A stretch of 7,096 bases of DNA from an uncultured Treponema sp. (GTDB taxonomy: Bacteria; Spirochaetota; Spirochaetia; Treponematales; Treponemataceae). The notes beneath the pieces were generated by a model that made no database searches, was not told where the DNA came from, and saw only the letters and a list, made by a program, of their open reading frames with translations. Made by a program: the position numbers and the translations under genes. Where the stretch lies: assembly GCA_937890485.1 (NCBI GenBank), contig CALBXN010000172.1:1-7096 (forward strand), written 5' to 3'. Of this stretch, positions 1 through 5,898 are shown piece after piece; position 1 is the first letter of the stretch; each line of letters begins with the position of its first letter.

Positions 1-861
1 AGTTCCTGCAAAGTTTACAGTAGAACCATCATCTGATTTTACGCTTTCTGCATTTTTTACAAATTTATTGTAAGCACTAACAGCTTTCCAAGCCACATCT
101 AAGTCGCGAATATTATTGTAAGAAAGTTCTTTCCCTTGGAACTGTTCCATTCCTCCAAAAGCACCTTTGTGGTCAGCAGTTAAATAGAGAGCAGCTTTTT
201 GATGAGCATTTTCGCCATAGCGTAATTCCTGTGATTTTTCTAAAGGCATTGTGTAGTAGTGTTGCAATTCATTTTCTTCAGGATTTTCGCTACCAAGCAT
301 AAAGCGGCTAACAGCAGCATCATAAGCAGAAGTTAAATTGAAAACTTTTCCTGCTAAATATCTTTTTACTTCGACAGGAACATCACCTGTTTTTAAGCCT
401 TCAATTACAACTTCGTAATCTGCTGGATCTGTTAAAACGATAACATCTTGATAATTTTTTGCAGCAGCACGAATCATTGTAGGACCACCAATATCGATAA
501 ATTCCACAGTTTCTGGGAAAGTAAGCCCTGCTTGTACTTTTTCAAAGAAAGGATAAAGATTTACACACACTAAATCAATTGTGTTAATGTCTAAATCTTG
601 GATAGTTTTCATATGTTCTGGATTATCTCGACGAGCAAGTAAACCTGCGTGGATTGCTGGGTGAAGAGTTTTTACGCGTCCATCAAGACATTCTGGAAAA
701 TTTGTTACAGAACTTACATCTGTAACTTCGATTCCATTTTGTGTTAAATATTTTGCTGTTCCACCTGTTGAAAGAATTTCCCAATCAGCACTTTTTAAGT
801 ACTGAGCCAATTCAAGTATACCATCTTTTACAAAGACACTCATAAGTGCTCTTTTTTTCAT
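1..861 (-). CDS. purH: PurH, bifunctional AICAR transformylase/IMP cyclohydrolase (N-terminal 287 codons, cut by left edge)
   Basis: PurH catalyses the last two steps of de novo IMP synthesis in the cytoplasm: formylation of AICAR, then ring closure by the N-terminal cyclohydrolase domain. The visible 287 codons read open to the window edge. They include the cyclohydrolase landmarks STGGTAK (residues 31-37), LDGRVKTLHP (59-68), NLYPF (101-105) and DIGGPTMIRAAAKN (123-136). The start of the transformylase domain follows, with LRYGENAHQ (212-220) and QGKELSYNNI (242-251). The family is about 510-540 residues long, so roughly half is missing because of the window, not because of damage. The ATG at 859-861 is chosen because GAGG (867-870) lies five bases upstream. 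A second in-frame ATG at 841-843 (codon 7) lacks that site. The gene is divergent from the lipoprotein gene. Confidence 0.96.
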   Translation of the reverse strand, partial: MKKRALMSVFVKDGILELAQYLKSADWEILSTGGTAKYLTQNGIEVTDVSSVTNFPECLDGRVKTLHPAIHAGLLARRDNPEHMKTIQDLDINTIDLVCVNLYPFFEKVQAGLTFPETVEFIDIGGPTMIRAAAKNYQDVIVLTDPADYEVVIEGLKTGDVPVEVKRYLAGKVFNLTSAYDAAVSRFMLGSENPEENELQHYYTMPLEKSQELRYGENAHQKAALYLTADHKGAFGGMEQFQGKELSYNNIRDLDVAWKAVSAYNKFVKNAESVKSDDGSTVNFAGT

Positions 862-899
862 GACAACCTCGATATGTAAATAATTTTAAAGTTGTACAG

Positions 900-928
900 A
901 TTATAGCATAAAATGACAGTGTATGCAA
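900..928 (-). promoter_or_regulatory. purH promoter, extended -10 type
   Basis: On the minus strand a perfect TATAAT (900-905) is preceded by TGC, giving the extended -10 TGCTATAAT (900-908). A weak -35, TTGCAT (923-928), sits 17 bases upstream. Transcription would start near 893, giving a leader of about 32 bases with a Shine-Dalgarno. No PurR-like operator or riboswitch fold was recognised between this site and the start codon. Confidence 0.75.
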
Positions 929-989
929 TTAGAGTAGAGATTTTGAAGATTTTTAGATGTATGATATTTCAAAATTAGTAGTTTTATCC

Positions 990-1018
990 TTGACAATAAT
1001 TAATACTAGTTTTAGAAT
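990..1018 (+). promoter_or_regulatory. Lipoprotein-gene promoter (-35 TTGACA, -10 TAGAAT)
   Basis: A consensus -35 TTGACA (990-995) is followed after exactly 17 bases by TAGAAT (1013-1018), which matches the sigma70 -10 at five of six positions. The 25 bases upstream of the -35 are A/T-rich and could act as an UP element. Transcription should start near 1025 and give a leader of about 64 bases. The likely start sites of this promoter and the divergent purH promoter are about 130 bp apart. Confidence 0.8.
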
Positions 1019-1023
1019 GAAAT

Positions 1024-1077
1024 TTGTGTAAACGCGAAGTCGTAAATCTTTACGCGGCAAAAAATATTTTTACACAA
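1024..1077 (+). promoter_or_regulatory. Foldable 5' leader of the lipoprotein mRNA, touching the ribosome site
   Basis: TTGTGTAAA (1024-1032) is perfectly complementary to TTTACACAA (1069-1077), a nine-base-pair outer stem. Inside it, CGCG (1033-1036) can pair with CGCG (1053-1056) and AAG (1037-1039) with CTT (1048-1050). A competing inner hairpin uses CGTAAA (1041-1046) and TTTACG (1049-1054). The outer stem ends on the first two bases of the Shine-Dalgarno AAGGAG (1076-1081). It also begins almost at the predicted transcription start. It could tune mRNA stability or translation. It matches no riboswitch class that I recognise. Confidence 0.4.
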
Positions 1078-1088
1078 GGAGATTTTAT

Positions 1089-1469
1089 ATGAAAAAAGCT
1101 ATTGCTATTACATTAGCACTCGTAATGGTTGCATTATTTGCAGGTTGTGGACTTCAAGCTCAATTGACAGGTACAAAATGGGAATCGGTACAACAAAGTG
1201 GACTAGAAAAAACAGTTATTACTATGTCTTTTGAAAGAGGACATGTATACAAAGAATCATTAGAATATTATTATAATGGTGAATTAGTAGCTGACGAATC
1301 ATTTTCTAACACAGCAAAATGGACTATTGACGGTGATGAGTTAACTGTTACTTATGATGATGGTGCATCTTTCACATTTAAAGTAGAAATTGATGGTGAT
1401 AAGTTAACACTTTATGAAGAAATTGATGGCGAAAAATACGGAATGATTCTTACTCGCGTAGAAGAATAA
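1089..1469 (+). CDS. Small secreted lipoprotein of unknown function, lipocalin-like beta fold
   Basis: The 126-residue product starts with a typical lipoprotein signal: KK at positions 2-3, a hydrophobic stretch 4-18, and a lipobox ending FAGC with the lipidated cysteine at residue 20. Phe at -3 is unusual for enterobacteria but acceptable in spirochaetes, whose lipoboxes are relaxed. The mature part of about 107 residues begins LTGTKWE (26-32). It contains alternating beta-strand-like segments, including two similar IDGDEL/IDGDKL turns at 80-85 and 101-106. This layout resembles small lipocalin-like bacterial lipoproteins, but no family can be named with certainty. The start is supported by AAGGAG (1076-1081) seven bases upstream. 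The gene is monocistronic: its own promoter lies upstream and a strong terminator follows. It would be anchored to a membrane facing the periplasm or the cell surface. Its ligand, if any, is unknown. Confidence 0.85.
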   Translation: MKKAIAITLALVMVALFAGCGLQAQLTGTKWESVQQSGLEKTVITMSFERGHVYKESLEYYYNGELVADESFSNTAKWTIDGDELTVTYDDGASFTFKVEIDGDKLTLYEEIDGEKYGMILTRVEE

Positions 1470-1491
1470 TCATATTATTTGATTTTCTCAG

Positions 1492-1524
1492 ATAGAGGGC
1501 AAATTTCTTGCCCTCTATTTTTTT
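1492..1524 (+). terminator. Rho-independent terminator of the lipoprotein gene
   Basis: TAGAGGGCAA (1493-1502) pairs perfectly with TTGCCCTCTA (1508-1517) around a five-base loop. A further A-T pair at 1492/1518 is possible, and a T run covers 1518-1524. In the minus direction the stem is not followed by a U tract, so it is a poor terminator for the convergent histidine kinase gene that ends at 1529. Confidence 0.92.
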
Positions 1525-1528
1525 GCGA

Positions 1529-2746
1529 TTATACATTTATAGGTACAACCAATTTAATATGAGTTCCAGTTTCTTCATCAGACTGAATTTGTAGATTTCC
1601 GTTTAGAAGAATAGCCCGAGATTCCATTCCCTTTAGTCCAAGTTTTGTACTTTTTTCTATGCCAATTTCTTTGACTGTTTTGTTATTAAAACCGCATCCA
1701 TCATCAGTGATAAAAAAATTTATTAAATTATTTTCTAAATCTTCTCTAACAACAACTTTTATTTCAGTAGGATTTGCGTGTTTTGCTGCATTTGTCATAG
1801 CTTCTTGAACTATTCTATAAATATGAGTTTTCTGTTCAATATCAAGTTTCTTTAAAAGAACATTACTATTTGTGTAAAAACTACATTGAATTTCTCTTGT
1901 ATTTTGAAAATTATGAACTAAATCATTTAGACTTCGCATAAAATCTTCCATTTCAACTTCTGGAGGAACAAGATTTTTTACAATCATACTTGTATTTTTT
2001 AAGCTAGATTTTCCTGAGGAAATTATTTGTTCAAGGACATTTTCAAGTTCTTCATCCTTTTCTTTAGAAGATATGATTTTCTTTAATTTATCAAGAAAAA
2101 ATTGTTCAGAACGAATATCTTGCAAAACCGTATCGTGTAAATCTCTAGAAATTCGTTCCCTCTCTTTTTCTTGAACTTGCACAATTGTTTTTGTGATAAA
2201 TTCATTTTCTAAAACTTTATCTTTAAGAATATTTTTTTCTTTTGTAGTTTTTACATGGCTCAAAGAAACCCAAATTATTGCTACACAAAACACAACAGAA
2301 ATCAACAAGACAATTGTTAGGATTTTTGAAGAATAAGTAAAGTCCGAGTTTATTTGTGATAAATAATTGATAATTGCGTTTTGCAATTCCATAAAAAGAT
2401 TAGAAATATTTTCAGTTTTGTTTTGCTCTAATTCTGAAAGAAATTTCAAAGCAACTTTTTCAATTTGTAATATATTTTGATAATTAGGAATTTCATGAAC
2501 TTGAGAAAAAGTATATAAAGTTGAATCTCTATAAGAATCTGTAACTACAAGAAGTTCTTTTATTAATTCTGTTGTTTTTTCAATATTTATATCTGTTCCG
2601 TCTTTGTATTCTTTAGAAATTTTGCCACATAAAGAAATTAATTCATCATCAATTGAAATATTGGTTTGATTTGCAAACAAAGGAAGTACAAGAGTTAATA
2701 AAAAAAATGATAAAATAATTCTTTTATGGAAAATATTAAAAATCAT
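1529..2746 (-). CDS. Membrane sensor histidine kinase, NarL/DesK (HisKA_3) family
   Basis: The 405-residue kinase has an N-terminal signal or membrane segment (8-25). A mostly helical extracytoplasmic region (26-140) follows, with no sensor domain I recognise. A transmembrane helix (141-162) and a charged coiled-coil linker (163-195) lead into the HisKA_3 dimerisation domain. The H box ISRDLHDTVLQ (199-209) has His204 as the phosphate acceptor. The ATPase domain shows the N box (VQEAMTNAAKHA, 313-324), the G1 box DDGCGF (348-353) and the G2 motif GLKGM (370-374), so it looks active. The family phosphorylates NarL-type regulators, and such a regulator is encoded at 3415-4059. No Shine-Dalgarno precedes the ATG at 2744-2746, and a -10 box ends nine bases before it. 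There is no good terminator downstream. The signal is unknown; the ECF-S-like protein encoded divergently next door is a candidate partner. Confidence 0.92.
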   Translation of the reverse strand: MIFNIFHKRIILSFFLLTLVLPLFANQTNISIDDELISLCGKISKEYKDGTDINIEKTTELIKELLVVTDSYRDSTLYTFSQVHEIPNYQNILQIEKVALKFLSELEQNKTENISNLFMELQNAIINYLSQINSDFTYSSKILTIVLLISVVFCVAIIWVSLSHVKTTKEKNILKDKVLENEFITKTIVQVQEKERERISRDLHDTVLQDIRSEQFFLDKLKKIISSKEKDEELENVLEQIISSGKSSLKNTSMIVKNLVPPEVEMEDFMRSLNDLVHNFQNTREIQCSFYTNSNVLLKKLDIEQKTHIYRIVQEAMTNAAKHANPTEIKVVVREDLENNLINFFITDDGCGFNNKTVKEIGIEKSTKLGLKGMESRAILLNGNLQIQSDEETGTHIKLVVPINV

Positions 2747-2755
2747 AACTTATAT

Positions 2756-2764
2756 ATTGTAGCA
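2756..2764 (-). promoter_or_regulatory. Histidine kinase promoter, extended -10 close to the ATG
   Basis: On the minus strand TGCTACAAT (2756-2764) is an extended -10 with no convincing -35. Transcription should start near 2749-2750, only three or four bases before the ATG at 2744-2746. No Shine-Dalgarno fits in that space, so the message is probably close to leaderless. Confidence 0.6.
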
Positions 2765-2782
2765 TAATATCTTCAAAGAATG

Positions 2783-2788
2783 TATAAT
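2783..2788 (+). promoter_or_regulatory. -10 box of the ECF-S-like membrane gene
   Basis: A perfect TATAAT (2783-2788) lies six bases before the ATG at 2795-2797, so transcription at the usual +7 position would begin on the A of that start codon. No clear -35 or TGn extension is present. The box lies about 20 bp from the divergent kinase -10, so the two promoters should compete for polymerase or share a regulator. Confidence 0.55.
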
Positions 2789-2794
2789 GATTGT

Positions 2795-3418
2795 ATGGTT
2801 TTTAAGAAAAAATATAGCATTTGGTTTCAGTTAATTTTAGGTCTTCTTTGTGGATTTTTAAATATGTGTGGTTCAAAACTTGCAGAAGGGCTTTCACTTC
2901 CAATTTTTAACGACACACTTTTTACAGTTTTAGCTTCTTTTTTTGGTTGGACAGCAGGAATAACTAGTGCTTTAGGCTACCACATTTTATTTTGTCTTTT
3001 TATTCAAAATGGATTTTCTGGCTTTCTTTTTGTAATTTGTAGTTTATCAATGGTGCTAATTGTTAGATTATACATTAAAAACAAAGAAACACTTTCTTTA
3101 ATGGATTTTGTTTTTATGATTTTTATTTCTGCCTTGGTAATTAGTTTTGAAGGTGGCATAATTTTTGTATTTGTTTTTAATCAATTTGATTTTAAAGAAA
3201 CTGTGGAAGTAAACAAAATAACTTATATTTTAATACGCCAACAAATTCCTCTTTTGATTTCTTCATGGCTTTCTAGAATTCCTGTAAATCTTTTGGATAA
3301 AACTTTAGCAGTTTTAGCAGGTGGTTACGGGGCTATTGGACTTGGAAAACTTTTTATGCGGGGGGGGGCGACTCTTTTCCAAAAAAAAGATAATTCTTTA
3401 CCACAGCAAAAAAATTAA
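2795..3418 (+). CDS. Polytopic membrane protein resembling an ECF-transporter S component; possible sensor partner
   Basis: From the ATG at 2795 the product is 207 residues. An upstream in-frame ATG at 2780 would add five residues, but those codons contain the TATAAT box and neither start has a Shine-Dalgarno. Hydrophobic segments suggest five or six membrane helices, at about residues 9-27, 40-70, 75-92, 103-128, 145-160 and 167-185. The early NMCGSK...IFNDTLFTVLASFFGWTAG pattern and the later RIPVNLLDKTLAVLAGGYG stretch recall the S-component fold of energy-coupling-factor transporters. Spirochaetes also use related domains as membrane modules of signalling proteins. No ECF ATPase or T-component gene is nearby, whereas a two-component pair flanks it. 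A role in sensing a small molecule is therefore an inference. The tail contains a run of nine G (3360-3368). The stop codon overlaps that of the convergent regulator gene. Confidence 0.75.
   Translation: MVFKKKYSIWFQLILGLLCGFLNMCGSKLAEGLSLPIFNDTLFTVLASFFGWTAGITSALGYHILFCLFIQNGFSGFLFVICSLSMVLIVRLYIKNKETLSLMDFVFMIFISALVISFEGGIIFVFVFNQFDFKETVEVNKITYILIRQQIPLLISSWLSRIPVNLLDKTLAVLAGGYGAIGLGKLFMRGGATLFQKKDNSLPQQKN
3360..3368 (+). repeat. Homopolymeric G9 tract inside the membrane-protein gene
   Basis: Nine consecutive G encode the end of Arg, two Gly and the start of Ala (M-R-G-G-A) near the C-terminus, in an otherwise A/T-rich gene. An A8 run follows at 3381-3388. Reading the alternatives by hand, gain of one G gives a stop near 3390 and a shorter tail. 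Loss of one G bypasses the normal stop and adds about 24 codons, reading antisense into the regulator gene. The membrane helices are unaffected in either case. Confidence 0.85.
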
Positions 3419-4059
3419 TTTTCTTCTAAGTACTCTAAAAGTTGCTGTTTGTTATTTGTGCCAGTTTTGTCGTAAATTCGGCTAAGATAGTTTTCTACAC
3501 TTCGTTTTGAAATATTCATATTTTTTGCTATTTCATCATTGGTGTATTTTGCAAAAACACAATTTAAAACTTCTTGCTCTCTATTTGTTAGCAAATTTAT
3601 TTTTGCTTGTGCATTTATATAAGAAGTAATTAAATTTTGTTGAATAAATTTATCACCTTTTGCAATAGCTTCTAAAGCACAAAGAATGGTATCACAATCT
3701 GAATTTTTGCTAACATATCCACAAGCACCAATTTCTTTGCTTAATGAATGAGCAATAATTCCACCAGATTCATGGCTAGAATAAACCAAAGTTTTTATAT
3801 TTAATTCTGGATTGTTAAACATTTTTAAGATTTCAAAACCGTAAAGTTTTTCAGTATTAACGCCACTTACCTTAAAAGATAAATCAACAATTGCAATAAC
3901 GCAGTCTGTTTGTGATGGTTTATAAGATTCAATAAAAGTTTTTACTTCTTCTAAATTTCCAAGTTTTGCTAAAATCTGCCAATCGGAATTGCCCGAAACC
4001 CAAGAATTAATACCTTCTCGTAAAAGTTGGTGGTCGTCAATAATGATTATCTTTTTCAT
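3415..4059 (-). CDS. Response regulator, NarL/LuxR (REC + GerE helix-turn-helix) family
   Basis: The 214-residue protein has a receiver domain (about 1-135) with the acidic pair Asp8-Asp9, the probable phosphorylation site Asp59 (AIVDLSF), the conserved Ser at 94 or 95 and Lys118 (YVSK). A LuxR-type DNA-binding domain follows (about 153-214), with LTNREQEVLN (157-166) and the helix-turn-helix IAKNMNISKRSVENYLSRI (177-195). This is the standard partner of HisKA_3 kinases, and the kinase at 1529-2746 is the obvious match although the two genes are not contiguous. The receiver contains a slightly long segment after Asp59 (residues 62-73). The ATG at 4057-4059 lacks a Shine-Dalgarno and lies six bases after an extended -10 box. 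The stop overlaps that of the convergent membrane gene. Likely targets include this cassette, but no operator was identified. Confidence 0.94.
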   Translation of the reverse strand: MKKIIIIDDHQLLREGINSWVSGNSDWQILAKLGNLEEVKTFIESYKPSQTDCVIAIVDLSFKVSGVNTEKLYGFEILKMFNNPELNIKTLVYSSHESGGIIAHSLSKEIGACGYVSKNSDCDTILCALEAIAKGDKFIQQNLITSYINAQAKINLLTNREQEVLNCVFAKYTNDEIAKNMNISKRSVENYLSRIYDKTGTNNKQQLLEYLEEN

Positions 4060-4065
4060 ATTTTT

Positions 4066-4074
4066 ATTTTAGCA
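4066..4074 (-). promoter_or_regulatory. Response-regulator promoter, extended -10 giving a leaderless start
   Basis: On the minus strand TGCTAAAAT (4066-4074) ends six bases before the ATG (4057-4059), so transcription at +7 would begin on the A of the start codon. ATTACA (4089-4094, minus) at 17-base spacing matches the -35 consensus at four of six positions. The same 12-base pattern TTATGCTANAAT occurs at the purH and kinase promoters. Confidence 0.6.
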
Positions 4075-4107
4075 TAATTTATAAATTCTGTAATGAGTAT
4101 AAACACA

Positions 4108-4132
4108 TATAAAAATAGTGCGTTGAACGCAC
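4108..4132 (-). terminator. Intrinsic terminator at the end of the defence operon
   Basis: In the minus direction GTGCGTT and AACGCAC (4118-4124 and 4126-4132) form a compact G/C-rich hairpin. It is followed by a T-rich stretch, TATTTTTATA (4108-4117). It lies nine bases beyond the stop of the chimeric gene and upstream of the regulator promoter, so it insulates the regulator from the defence operon. Confidence 0.7.
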
Positions 4133-4141
4133 AGGATTTTT

Positions 4142-5881
4142 TTAGTTTTGAAAATTCACAAGCCAACTATAGGCACTTATTACAGAAATATTTTGATTTT
4201 CCTTTGGAATAGAATAATCATCATGGTTTGTTATCAACAAAAGATTTGTACAACCTGTTTTTTTTGCTGCAAGTAAAAGTCCGTTTATTTCTCGTTTTAA
4301 TGTTTTGGGTGAAGATATATCATAACTAACTTGTATTAATTGATAAACTGTTTTACCTTGGCAAATTACAAAATCACATTCGCCAGAATTTTCGTTATAA
4401 TAGTAAATATCATATCCTTGGTTTTTGTATCGTCGGAGTAATTCAATGTATATAATTGTTTCAAGTCTCCAACCAAAATTTTCTCCTGCAAAAGCATTTT
4501 GTCTATTATTCATAAGAGCAACATCAACTGCATATGTTTTTTCATCACGAATTCTAATTTTACTTTTTGCAGAATATTTATGCAAACCACAAATTAGATA
4601 GGCATTTTTACAATAATTTACATAGTTTTCAACTGTATGGTCAGACTTAAACCCAAAGGTATTTTGTAAGTCTTTATAATTCATTGTAGAAGGAGCATTG
4701 TTTAAAAGATGGTGTGCAAGTTGTTCAAAGGCAACTTTATATTTTATAGAATAACGATTTTCAATGTCATTTTGTAGAATATTATTAACAAGTGTATTTA
4801 TATAAGTTTGTTTTCTATTTTCTTCTAGTAGTTCAGGAAACCCACCATCTTTAAGATATACCTCAAAAGCAGCCTGTAAAAGACCTTTTTCTTTTGTTGT
4901 TGAATAAGAAGTGTTAATTTTTTTGTACTGGCAATATTCTTTAAAAGAAAAAGGAAATAATTCAGTTTGAATATATCGACCTGTAAGATGAGTGGCTAAT
5001 TCTCCACTTAAAAGTTTTGCATTTGAACCAGTAATAAGTAAATGCATTCCAGAACGCAAAAGTCTGTTTACAAAAAGATGCCAAGAATCAATATTTTGTA
5101 TTTCATCTGCTACAAGAATTAGTCGTTTGGAAAAAGCCTTTTCCGTATCAGAAAAAGCAGCAATTGCTTTTTCCTGCGTCATAACATAAATATTCTTTTT
5201 ATCTGCAGTCTGTTCTTCATCAAAAGAATTAGAAATCCAATAATCTTTTACACCAACATTTTTCAATTCGCGATTAAAATCTTCTGTCACTTGATTCAAC
5301 AAACTCAAAGTTGGAACAATATAAACAATATCAATATTATCATTTATTAATCGATTAACAAGTTTTAACAATATAACAAATGACTTTCCTGCCGAAGTCG
5401 GTGCTGATATACCTAATATCTTGTCACTATCCATACTATCCCATATTTCTTTCTGATAATTTGTCAAAAGATATTTTTTATCAGCTACCATAACTTCATT
5501 TCTCATTTGATTAATTGTAGTAGCAACTTCATCTATCCAGCTATCTAATTCCGAAAAGATACCTTCCTGCTTATTAAAGCCTTTATCACAAATTATTGCC
5601 GACGTGGGATAACCAACTCGAGACAAAAACTTAATAATTATTTTTTTCAAATCATACTTTTCGTGATTTACATGCTCCCACATCAAACCTATGACCGTAA
5701 TAATATAATTTACCGAAGGTTTCTTTTGCATAATTGACTCATAATCAATACAACGAATCGTAGACATTATCAATTCTTCACTCACCACAGGGACTTTTTC
5801 TACTAATCCCATCTTATTTGCCGTTTTATACAACTCTATTTGCAACCAATCTTGAAGAACTTCTTTCTTTTTCTCTACCAT
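4142..5881 (-). CDS. Chimeric ATPase: N-terminal half of HamB helicase (Hachiman) joined to C-terminal part of an AAA_14/DUF4143 ATPase
   Basis: The 579-residue product changes family partway. Residues 1-138 are a HamB-like N-terminal region. Superfamily 2 helicase motifs follow: a Q-like motif LTNYQKEIWDSM (139-150), motif I APTSAGKS (160-167), Ia VPTLSLLNQ (189-197), Ib MTQEK (234-238) and motif II LILVADEIQN (254-263). From about residue 259 the sequence is instead AAA_14: LITGSNAKLLSGELATHLTG (282-301), then ELFPFSFKEY (307-316). A DUF4143 region follows to the end, with a C-terminal module (GECDFVI 500-506, LIQVSYDIS 515-523). Helicase motifs III-VI and the whole second RecA lobe are absent, as is the normal AAA_14 P-loop. 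The single nucleotide site would therefore combine a helicase Walker A with a shared Walker B. The ATG at 5879-5881 is supported by GAGGTGG (5889-5895), 17 bases after the hamA stop, so the two are co-transcribed. It is uncertain whether this is functional or a recombination relic. Confidence 0.85.
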   Translation of the reverse strand: MVEKKKEVLQDWLQIELYKTANKMGLVEKVPVVSEELIMSTIRCIDYESIMQKKPSVNYIITVIGLMWEHVNHEKYDLKKIIIKFLSRVGYPTSAIICDKGFNKQEGIFSELDSWIDEVATTINQMRNEVMVADKKYLLTNYQKEIWDSMDSDKILGISAPTSAGKSFVILLKLVNRLINDNIDIVYIVPTLSLLNQVTEDFNRELKNVGVKDYWISNSFDEEQTADKKNIYVMTQEKAIAAFSDTEKAFSKRLILVADEIQNIDSWHLFVNRLLRSGMHLLITGSNAKLLSGELATHLTGRYIQTELFPFSFKEYCQYKKINTSYSTTKEKGLLQAAFEVYLKDGGFPELLEENRKQTYINTLVNNILQNDIENRYSIKYKVAFEQLAHHLLNNAPSTMNYKDLQNTFGFKSDHTVENYVNYCKNAYLICGLHKYSAKSKIRIRDEKTYAVDVALMNNRQNAFAGENFGWRLETIIYIELLRRYKNQGYDIYYYNENSGECDFVICQGKTVYQLIQVSYDISSPKTLKREINGLLLAAKKTGCTNLLLITNHDDYSIPKENQNISVISAYSWLVNFQN

Positions 5882-5888
5882 GAATCAA

Positions 5889-5895
5889 CCACCTC
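5889..5895 (-). promoter_or_regulatory. Strong ribosome binding site of the chimeric gene
   Basis: GAGGTGG on the minus strand lies seven bases before the ATG at 5879-5881, within the 17-base gap after the hamA stop (5899-5901). It fixes the start codon and shows the chimera can be translated from the hamA transcript. Confidence 0.8.
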
Positions 5896-5898
5896 ATT

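Noticed and set aside
2780..2794. Upstream ATG at 2780 as the start of the membrane gene
   Set aside because: The five extra codons contain the TATAAT box and no Shine-Dalgarno precedes them. The ATG at 2795 sits at the expected transcription start.
4118..4143. Hairpin plus T run read as a plus-strand terminator
   Set aside because: No plus-strand gene ends upstream, and four bases separate the stem from the T run. The minus-strand reading directly after the chimeric gene fits better.
5090..5107. Chimera as an ordinary full-length AAA_14/DUF4143 ATPase
   Set aside because: The P-loop is the helicase type (PTSAGKS) with helicase motifs Ia and Ib, and the first 138 residues have no place in AAA_14 proteins.
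4992..5189. Plus-strand open frame of 65 codons
   Set aside because: It lies wholly antisense to the chimeric ATPase, across motif II and the family join. It has no ribosome site and no recognisable protein features.
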